The position numbers and the translations under genes were made by a program. A stretch of 64,000 nt of DNA from assembly GCA_963995505.1 (NCBI GenBank), contig OZ023198.1, positions 9,601,141 to 9,665,140 of the forward strand, given 5' to 3'. The notes under the pieces are model-generated. The model saw only the letters and a program-made list of their open reading frames with translations, ran no database searches and was not told where the DNA came from. Position 1 is the stretch's first letter. Every line of letters begins with the position of its first letter. This DNA is from Hypericum androsaemum (lineage: Eukaryota; Streptophyta; Magnoliopsida; Malpighiales; Hypericaceae). Shown here piece by piece: positions 56,867 to 64,000 of the stretch.

Positions 56867-57551
56867 GCCGAGCTACTCTCATCCCGTACAAGGTCTGCTA
56901 TTTTCTTTGGTCCGTGCTTTGGGGGAAAGTTAAGACCAGGGATAATTTGGCTAGATTTTATGTGATCAATAGAGATGATGTCTCGTGCGCTCTTTGTGGG
57001 GATGGCTATATGACTTCCTCTCATCTCTTTCTTCATTGTCCAGTTTCTTCCCACATCTGGAATCACTTTCTCAAGATGGTTGGGCTTCGCCTTTGCACAT
57101 GCGGCTTTGTTCTTGATTGGCTGTGCCAATGGATGGGGGTTGATGCAAGGAAAATCTATGAAGAAGCCGTGTATATCTTGTTTGCCTCGATTATTTGGCG
57201 CGTTTGGAATTTCAGAAATAGTGTAATATTCAGGGGGCATGCCGTGGATTCTGGTAAACTTCTCTGGTCTGTCCTTCGTATTTTTTCTGAATGGTGTGCC
57301 TGGTCTGGAGTGGTTAAAAGTTCCCATCAAGATGCTCTCATGGTGCTGCTTTCAGGAGGTAACTTGCGGGATGATCCTGGATAGTTTTGTAGGGCTGCTG
57401 ATTTTTTGTCCAGGAGGCAAAGCTTATTTGTTGTTGTTTAAGGAGTTGCTAGGTGGATTGTGTTCCATTGCGTATCTTGTGTAAGTGATCATTTTTTTTC
57501 TCGTGGACCTGATGTAAACTTTCGAGGAGTAATAAAATTTATCTCTAAAAA
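56867..57551 (+). mobile_element. 5'-truncated LINE 3' end with zf-RVT domain
   Basis: The insertion encodes the C-terminal zinc-binding domain of plant L1-type ORF2: L-I-P-Y-K-V-C-Y-F-L-W, then K-T-R-D-N-L and C-A-L-C-G-D-G, with H-L-F-L-H-C-P-V completing the zinc site. It ends after AATAAAATTTATCTCT in an A-run. A 13-bp target duplication AAACGTTGTAGTG flanks it (56854-56866 and 57552-57564), and the tandem duplicate gives the empty site. The 197-codon frame that starts at 56791 is a chance fusion of upstream non-coding DNA with the LINE. Confidence 0.92.
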
Positions 57552-58121
57552 AAACGTTGTAGTGATCAGCGAACGGACTAAAAGATTCTCGTCAGATAAT
57601 TTAGGCGGTTGAAATTGGAGCCTTCCTTGCGAATGTGATGGCTTAGTATTGATATTTGACTGGCCGGATTGTTATCTAATATCCATAGTTTTAAAAAAAC
57701 GGCCCGGAGAGCTGATTCATTCATCGAGGTCAATCAATTTATCAACTTAGACCAACTAGTTTATCTCGGGTGGAACTCTAGTTCAAATCCCACTAACCAC
57801 AATTTTTAATTTTTTTAAAGTTTTGATGGATTGAAAACTATGCCTACTTATGAACTATAAATTTGCCAAGAATATTTAATTTTCTTTGACATTTTATATA
57901 CTACAAATCGAATCGATCAGAACGACATTTAGAGAGTAGAAAATGGTCCTCTCCCCATTTCGATTTTAAAAACATTGTTACATTGACGCAACAGACGTCC
58001 TATCCTATATATGTATTTAAACAGGGTCTGTCTACCAGTAAATTAAACAGAGGCAAATTTTCCAAATCCTAAGCGAACTATCCATCGCAGCTTAGCTCGT
58101 AGAAGAAGAAGGGGTTTGATC

Positions 58122-59118
58122 ATGAAAGGGCACTTGACACAGGAAATTCCGGCGCCGGCGCCGGCCGCGGCGGTCTGGGAGGCCTACCGGGGAATTGAGC
58201 TTGGGAGGCTGGTCTCCGAACTGCTTGGAGATGTGATTGGCACTGCGGAAGTGGTGGAAGGTGATGGAGGAGTTGGAACCATCCTTTTATATTGTTTAGA
58301 CGTCAATTTTTTTCTATCAACATTGTTTCTTCCGATTGTGCAATGAATTTAGAGATCGAATCGTTATTGAGCTAGAATACAGAGGAGAGCCACTTGAGTT
58401 TGTCCAAATAAATTGACATCAAGATTTCTTTTATAGAGTTCAAATGAAAAAATCTAACTATTCTCTTAATTTATTTTCTTTATTAGGGTATAATTCAAGG
58501 CATCTATCTCAATAATTGATCACTAACCATTAAAAGGCATGTAATTGGCAATTTAGGGTTTTTAACTACTTGATATCCAGACATTTATTGAGTCAATTAA
58601 TTTTGGTTAAAGTCGTATTTGAGATTATCACATCGGTAGTTGCTAAAGTGGTGGACTTGTTTGTAAATGTGAAAAAATTCATCCCATTTTAAGTTGGATA
58701 CTGAGATTCTAACCATCCCGATATGACCATGGTGGCAATTTAAGTTCATATGCTCTTCCAATCTTTTTTTTGCCCCACTTCGTTTAATTCTTGGCCCGGC
58801 TAAAATTGTTTCCATACAAAAAAAACTGCAGGGACACTGACAGGAGGGTACATGAAGGAAATATTCTCTAAAATGGATGACGAAAATCGAGTAGAGGAGA
58901 CGCAAATAATTGAAGGAGGAGAGAGGTCTCTTGGGTTGGACTCCTACAGGATCAAGCTGGAGATCCTCGAGATAGACGACCGGTCGTCCACCATTAGATC
59001 CTCAATTGTGCACGAGATATTGGACGAGACGAAGAATGACCTCGCCTCGCATGCGTCCATGGAGCCGTTTGAGATCATCGCCAAAACAGTTGGCAAGTAT
59101 CTTGCCGAGAAGAAGTAA
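58122..59118 (+). pseudogene. Second PR-10-like copy, splice donor deleted
   Basis: Exon 1 starts at 58122 (MKGHLTQEIP) and stays homologous through the glycine loop to 58282. There a deletion of about 140 bases, relative to 53756-53896, removes the last eight codons of the exon, the GT donor and the start of the intron. Without the donor the transcript runs into a stop after about 20 foreign codons. Exon 2 (58832-59118) is still open and ends in GKYLAEKK. Promoter and TATA are kept. It may be transcribed but cannot make a normal protein. Confidence 0.85.
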
Positions 59119-59640
59119 TGATTGTATTATGTTCCAACGAAACTGTTCGCTTTCGGATATGTTTTCCTTTTCGCTGCTTTAACAACTATTATATTTTCGA
59201 AATTATAACTTGAAGTTTATACTTTGATACAAGTGCTTGTTAATTTTTTAGTCTTGACAAAATTTCTCAATAATTTTTACCTTCTTCACTATTAGGTAAG
59301 TGAGGTTGTTAATATGTCCGAAAAATTCGTACTGGCCAAATTGAAATCGCAGTGCCTAACGGTTGCATATTTTCATACACCACATTCATTGAGCCTGAAA
59401 ATCAAAAGAAAAAAAATCCGTGGAGTCTTTGCAGTTGGGGGAGCAAAAGAAATATTGAGAATTTCGAGCCTTCTATTGGCTAGTCGCATGTTTATTGTCT
59501 TTAAAATTTTTAGCTCCGGACACAGATATCAAAATATGGTAGATAGTAATTGGTAGCCTTAATCAGACCATCTTCATATGGAATTGTCACGATCTTGGGA
59601 CACAAAATCGCGAAGAGGAACAAACTGCAGCTCTATCGAA

Positions 59641-59997
59641 GAAAAGAGGGCAAGGGGGATAGACATAAGTCGAAGACGTCATTAATCAAAATATTTATAC
59701 GACTAAGGATCTCTCGTGAACAGGTTTACGAGAGAACGGCCCTAAATCTCACTAAAATTTCGCTATGGAAAAATTCTATTAGGAAAAATCGTAACGGAAA
59801 AAAGAGCACCCATGATTGCCATCAAATTGCCAAAAAGTACATAACCTCATTGGTAAAAACTGTCCAATAGACCCAACGCAATCACCAACACGAGCAAACA
59901 AACCACGAAATCATAAGAAGAACAAATGAAGGAACACAAAAGAGAAAAATATTTGTTCACCCGGTTCGACGAGAACATCTATGTCCGGGGGTGTACC
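59641..59997. other. Repeat-like DNA interrupted by the Tork-like element
   Basis: From about 59880 the wording ATTTGTTCACCCGGTTCGAC onward resembles plant copia LTR or leader sequence. It appears to continue at 62733 (CCAAGCCAGGAGGATTTTT) on the other side of the inserted element. No gene. Confidence 0.4.
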
Positions 59998-60382
59998 TAT
60001 TGGGATTTGTCGAGAAGTGGCAATTGGCGGGCACCATGTAGTTGGCGATCGCCAATAGCCTGTTACAGAAGTTGGAAAATTCTGGCAACTTGCGATCGCA
60101 AGTTAATTGGCGATCGCAAGTCTTCAGCGGCAGAATTTTTCTGTTTTATTTCGGCTCTTGTTTCAGACTCGTAATTCAACCTAAATAGGTTTCTTGTACA
60201 CCAAGGGTTCGTCTATTATATAAAGACGTGTTATCCTATGGTTAGTTATGGCTTTGTGACTCGGATCCATCAATAAAAGTTCTCCTTTCTCCCCGTGGAT
60301 GAAGGCATTAGGCCGAATCACATAATCTCTTGTGTTCGTATTCTTTGCGCATTTTGTTCTCTTGGTTGCTGAGTTCCTAACA
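59998..60382 (+). repeat. 5' LTR of the Tork-like element
   Basis: Starts TATTGGGATTTG and ends CCTAACA. It contains three palindromic GCGATCGC cores at 60041-60120 and a TATA-like TATATAAAG near 60217. Confidence 0.8.
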
Positions 60383-60408
60383 ATTGGTATTAGAGCAAAG
60401 GTTGGAGG

Positions 60409-61270
60409 ATGACGAACGGCGCGTAGTTTGCTATTGTGAAGTTTGATAGTTCATCAAATTTTGGGTTATGGCAAAGACGTGTCAAGGATCTCCTCGTGCA
60501 ACAAGGGATGGTCATCGCGCTCTCAGAGAAGAAGCCCGAGAAGATGGAGGACCAAGACTGGGTGGAGTTAGGGGCCAATGCGGTGGTAATAATTCGCTTG
60601 TGCTTGGCGGACGATGTGATGTATCACGTCATGGATGAGAAGTCACCAGCTGAGGTATGGAAGAAATTAGAGGCAAGGTATATGTCTAAGTCTTTGTCTT
60701 ACAAGCTCTATCTTAAGCAAAAGTTGTACGGGCTTAAGATGATGGGGGGCTCGGATTTGAGCCAACACATCAATATTTTCAATCAATTGTTGAGTGATTT
60801 GAGAAGGGTCGATGTGAAGTTCGAGGAGGAAGATAAGGCATTGTTGTTCCTGAATTTCTTACCAACTTCCTACGAGAATTTGGTTACAACTCTAACTTGG
60901 GAGAAGGAGTCCCTGGTATTGGAGGAGATCACAAGTGCCCTACTAGGGTTTCATCAAAGGATGAAAACTGGCGATGAATGAATGGAAAGGCTGGTTGTGA
61001 GGGGTAGCCATGGTGGTCGTAGTAAATAAAAAGATGGAAGGGGATCCAAGTTGGGGTGAAGGAGGTTCAAGAGAAATTATTTCGAGTGCAGAGAAAAAGG
61101 GCACGTGAAGAAGGATTGTCCAAGAAGAACTCGAGATCGCGAGGAAAAAGGATCTGGTTCAATGAATGTGACCTCTTGTTCGGACGGGTCGGATGGTGAC
61201 TGTCTTTCTATTTTGTCAGGTCCAAAGCACTCTGATTCCTAGATTTTGGATACAGCTTGTTCCTTTCACA
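60409..61270 (+). pseudogene. Tork-type gag with zinc knuckle and protease start
   Basis: After the first ATG (60409) a stop follows at codon 6 (60424-60426). The frame then stays open to 60981: VKFDSSSNFGLWQRRVKDLL, K-L-Y-L-K-Q-K-L-Y, then E-E-E-D-K-A-L-L-F-L-N-F-L-P, all typical of Tnt1-like gag. Past stops at 60981 and 61027 the frame resumes with a knuckle (C-R-E-K-G-H-V-K-K-D-C in a shifted frame, about 61085) and protease wording I-L-D-T-A-C-S at about 61243. The protease active site of this family reads D-T/S-G/A, so the residue is kept, but upstream stops make it dead. Confidence 0.75.
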
Positions 61271-61379
61271 TGACACCCAAGAGAGGGTGGTCACCTACAA
61301 GTTCGTTGATTTAGGTATGGTAACTATGGATGATGGTTCTGCTTGTCAAGTCACTGGCATAGGTGATATCTAGATCAAG

Positions 61380-62360
61380 ATGTGGGATGGTGTCGTGATG
61401 AAGTTGTGTGGGGTTAGGCATGTTCCGAAGTTGGAAAGGAACTTGATCTCATTAGGAGCCTTGGATTATAGGGGGTATGGCTATAAGGTTGTAGGCGGGC
61501 TAATTGAGGTGGAGAAGGATGCTATGGTGGTGATGAAGGGTGAAAGAGATGTAAGGAATACCTACAGGTTAGTGGGGAGCACTGTTGTAGGTGGAGTCAC
61601 ATCTTTGGATTCTGATGGAGAGGGAAAAAGCTCAAGTCATATGAGGATGGTTCGTATGAGGGAGAAAAGGCTTGACATGGATGGTTTGAGTGCAGTTGGG
61701 ATTCGCAGAGACATGGATAGCAAGCGATGGTTGTTTCGTAGAGGTGTGGTTGGCAAGGAGCCATGGTTGTCTCAGAGAAGCATTGTTAGCTGGGCCCCAC
61801 TATGGTTGTCTAAAGAGACGTGCACGTCAAAGGTGTTGGGTAGGTTTGGCATTGGGCATGCGAAGCCATTGGTGACACCACAGGTGAATCGGGCATCTCA
61901 CTCAAGGCCGAACAATAGAGTTTGAGGCATGTCGAGGGTTCTGCTTGGTAGAACAAAAGGTTGCCCGTTGTATGCTAAGGCAAGTAGCATTCGTTCGAGG
62001 TTGCAGAGCATGGGACTGACCAAAAAATAGAAAGCGCATCTATTGGTCATAAGGTTGCTTCAGCAGGTGGATTTGCTAGTTGGGGTTCGATGGAGATTTG
62101 AGAGAATAGGCCAAGCAGGCTCGGAAGCTCGAGCTTAGGGGCTGGCTCTAAGTGATTAAACAGAAAAGGTGGTGAGAAAGTTGAGATGGTCTTATTGATG
62201 GCGGTGTATCGATGGTGCGAGGTGGAGCAGGTAGAGTCGTCTGGTTTTGTAAGATCTCATGGTTCTTTATAGGGCGATGTCTCATCAAGGTAGAGTTTAT
62301 TGAAGTTCGGGTGGAGCATCATAGTTCTTTCATGGGATGACTTCTCGCCAAGGTGGAGAT
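61380..62360 (+). pseudogene. Remnant of copia pol start followed by unrecognised DNA
   Basis: An open frame (61380-61925) begins with W-D-G-V-V-M-K-L-C-G-V-R-H-V-P and L-I-S-L-G-A-L-D, the copia stretch between protease and integrase. From about 61620 the frame no longer resembles pol, and 61926-62360 has no recognised content before the 3' LTR. The deletion point is therefore near 61620. Confidence 0.6.
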
Positions 62361-62727
62361 TGTTGAGATTTTTCGAGAAGTGGCAATTGCCGGGCACTAT
62401 GTAGTTGGTGATTGCCAATAGCCTGTTGCAGAAGTTGGGAAATTCGGGCAACTTGCGATCGCAAGTCTTCAGTGTTAGAATTTTCCTGTTTTATTTTGGC
62501 TATTGTTTCAGACTCCTAATTCGACCTAGATAGGTTTCTTGTACACCAAAGGTTCGTCTATTATATAAAGACATGTTACCTTATGGTTAGTTATGGCTTT
62601 GTGACTTGGATCTATCAATAAAAGTTATTCTTTGTCCCCGTAGACGTAGGCATTAGGCCGAACCACGTAATCTCTTGTGTCCGTATTCTTTGCATTTTTT
62701 GTTCTCTTGGTTGCTGAATTCCTAACT
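62361..62727 (+). repeat. 3' LTR of the Tork-like element
   Basis: Preceded by an AAGGTGGAGAT tract. It carries only one complete GCGATCGC palindrome (about 62457), where the 5' LTR has three. Confidence 0.8.
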
Positions 62728-62732
62728 TTACC

Positions 62733-63400
62733 AAGCCAGGAGGATTTTTCACTAGTCTCACACTTTAAGCTACACTTGCTCTTTTACAAGGATGTTGCCT
62801 CTCTTCACTCTTGGAACAACAATAAATGAGATCTAGTTGGGTATTTATAGTGGCACCAAACCCTAGGTGTGTAAATGAGCAAGGAGGGGCAAACTTGTCC
62901 AAAAATATAGACTTTTTTGGGCTCGATTGGCGACCGCCAATCAACTGGCGATCGCCAGTGGGCCCTTGCAAATTCTCCTGTAACTTCGACCGCAAGTCCC
63001 TCTTGGCGCCAGCTACTTCATCGGAGCCCACCAGGTGCCTCAATCTTGCCATCGTTCCACTTCGCTTCATCTTCACTCGACTCTGCCTCTCAAACCCGAC
63101 ACATATCAGGCTCCAATTCCAACAAAAACCCACACTCGCATATGCTGCTAATACTTAATTGCCTATATAGCATATCAATGGGCATAGGAATTAAGGAAAA
63201 GAAAAGGATCTTGTCCCGCTAGGTTTAAGATTCACTTCGACTAAGAGAGCCACACCAAAGTCCTAGCATGCTAGGGTTTCTCTCAGGATACGAGACATGT
63301 CCCTAAATTAGGGTTTCCACCAAAATTTGCATCACAAATCATGTACTTTCCTGAAAGTTTCTTCCTTTTCAATTTGTGTGTGGTCAGTTTAGGTTACAAT
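62733..63400. other. Continuation of the host repeat and spacer
   Basis: Probable LTR-like host sequence of the Tork-like insertion. It includes TGGCGACCGCCAATC and CTGGCGATCGCCAG at 62930-62960. Overlapping frames on both strands look accidental. Confidence 0.35.
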
Positions 63401-64000
63401 GAAGATAATAGAGATCTCTTGGGTGTCTAATTTTTATAGGGTTTTCGGGTAGAGTCTTCCTAGGGTTCATGGGGGGTCTTTCCGATGATCAAGGGCGCAG
63501 GATGAAGGATGGTAAGGAGAAAGGAGAGTCGGGTGATTGAGACGGAGCGGTGGATCAGGGAAAGTGTGTTGGGACCCCTTTGCTAAAAGAAGGAGGCGGC
63601 CGGCAGGAAGAGGGACCAATGAAGATTATGGCGGGACGTGGAAAAGACCTCGTTCGTGATCGGATAACATGTGAATCCCAGTTACTAATGAATGAGGTCT
63701 TGCTAGACGGCTGTGGAGTTAGAAGACCAGTTGCTCGGAGGAATGATAATGATAGTAGGATTATTTTGACTCTTCCTCCAACTACAGAGGGCGATGGAAA
63801 TACAGATGGGGAGGTTCTTCTCCTCCCATGTGACTTAACGGGGGGAAGCTTCAGACTCGAAGAAGTGTACTTTGGTGGGTTTGATTTGGACAGAGAAAAC
63901 CATAAACCCCAGAGCGTTCATGACTATGATGCGTAATCTCTGGGCTCTGCGACATGGATTGGACATCACAGAATTTTCTACAAATAGGTTCATGTTTGAG
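63400..64000 (+). mobile_element. LINE ORF1 start (DUF4283-like), continues beyond the right edge
   Basis: The open frame 63550-63936 has no recognised match. In a different frame the last 80 bases read RAFMTMMRNLWALRHGLDI, followed by F-S-T-N-R-F-M-F-E, the opening of the DUF4283 domain of plant L1-type ORF1. The upstream part would then be the variable N-terminus, joined by a frameshift near 63890. Only the short DUF4283 stretch supports the call. Confidence 0.5.

Larger units (their letters stand above)
56611..59640 (+). repeat. PR-10 locus tandem duplication, copy 2
   Basis: Second copy of 52655-55640, with a 685-bp LINE insertion (56867-57551), a 140-bp deletion in the first exon and intron, and many small changes. 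Confidence 0.85.
59998..62727 (+). mobile_element. Deleted Tork-like copia element (gag-protease only)
   Basis: LTRs 59998-60382 (385 bp) and 62361-62727 (367 bp) share their whole sequence, except for an 18-bp block missing from the 3' LTR. Flanks GTACC and TTACC form a 5-bp duplication with one mismatch. The primer-binding site TTGGTATTAGAGC follows the 5' LTR. The interior (about 2 kb) holds gag, a zinc knuckle and a protease piece, but no integrase or RT. It is a non-autonomous deletion derivative. Confidence 0.8.

Noticed and set aside
56821..57330. 169-codon minus-strand frame
   Set aside because: Antisense shadow of the LINE zinc-finger region.
56791..57384. 197-codon open frame on the plus strand
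   Set aside because: Its first 25 codons are duplicated non-coding DNA (same as 52840-52911) and the rest is the inserted LINE end; the fusion is accidental and has no gene structure of its own.
62765..63222. Overlapping frames of 101-122 codons on both strands
   Set aside because: They overlap in all frames within LTR-like host sequence and share no similarity with known proteins.

Overview
This is plant nuclear DNA, most likely from a woody eudicot; I cannot name the species. It is AT-rich, its genes have introns, and it carries plant-specific families: an HD-Zip IV homeobox gene, a receptor-like protein, a Bet v 1/PR-10 gene and a TORMOZ/UTP13 WD40 gene. Copia, gypsy, LINE, hAT, Mutator and Harbinger remnants fill most of the rest. 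I saw no rRNA, tRNA or CRISPR feature.

Layout. Positions 1-2280 (minus) hold the first exons of a TORMOZ/UTP13-like WD40 gene; its upstream region has telo boxes and site II elements, as expected for a ribosome-biogenesis gene. Positions 5.9-13.4 kb and 38.2-44.7 kb are parts of one tandem array of HD-Zip class IV mini-genes: four copies of the upstream module and two gene bodies. The body at 8453-9188 is intact and ends before a START domain; the one at 42.1-43.6 kb is broken. About 24.7 kb separates the two halves. It contains an intact 3.1-kb gag-only LTR element (14.2-17.3 kb), a receptor-like protein gene (23056-25842, minus), and four copies of a duplicated module (17.8, 20.8, 26.1 and 30.7 kb) with different transposons in each copy.

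Positions 32.5-38.2 kb are a nested stack. A copia RT fragment is split by a hAT element, which itself holds a 2.7-kb palindrome of two inverted LTRs and a solo LTR; a second hAT copy lies 56 bp further on. Positions 44.7-46.5 kb are a LINE ORF1 relic followed by a Mutator-type MITE. A decayed but recently inserted copia element occupies 47.8-52.6 kb (minus). Positions 52.65-59.6 kb are a tandem duplication: the first copy has an intact two-exon PR-10-like gene, the second a copy that lost its splice donor and also gained a LINE insertion. Positions 60-62.7 kb are a deleted Tork-like copia element inside another repeat, and the window ends in the start of a LINE ORF1.

The four host gene families do not form a pathway. 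What unites the window is repeated local duplication followed by insertion. Because the duplicated copies carry different insertions, they serve as empty-site controls for one another, and many element boundaries can be fixed to the base.
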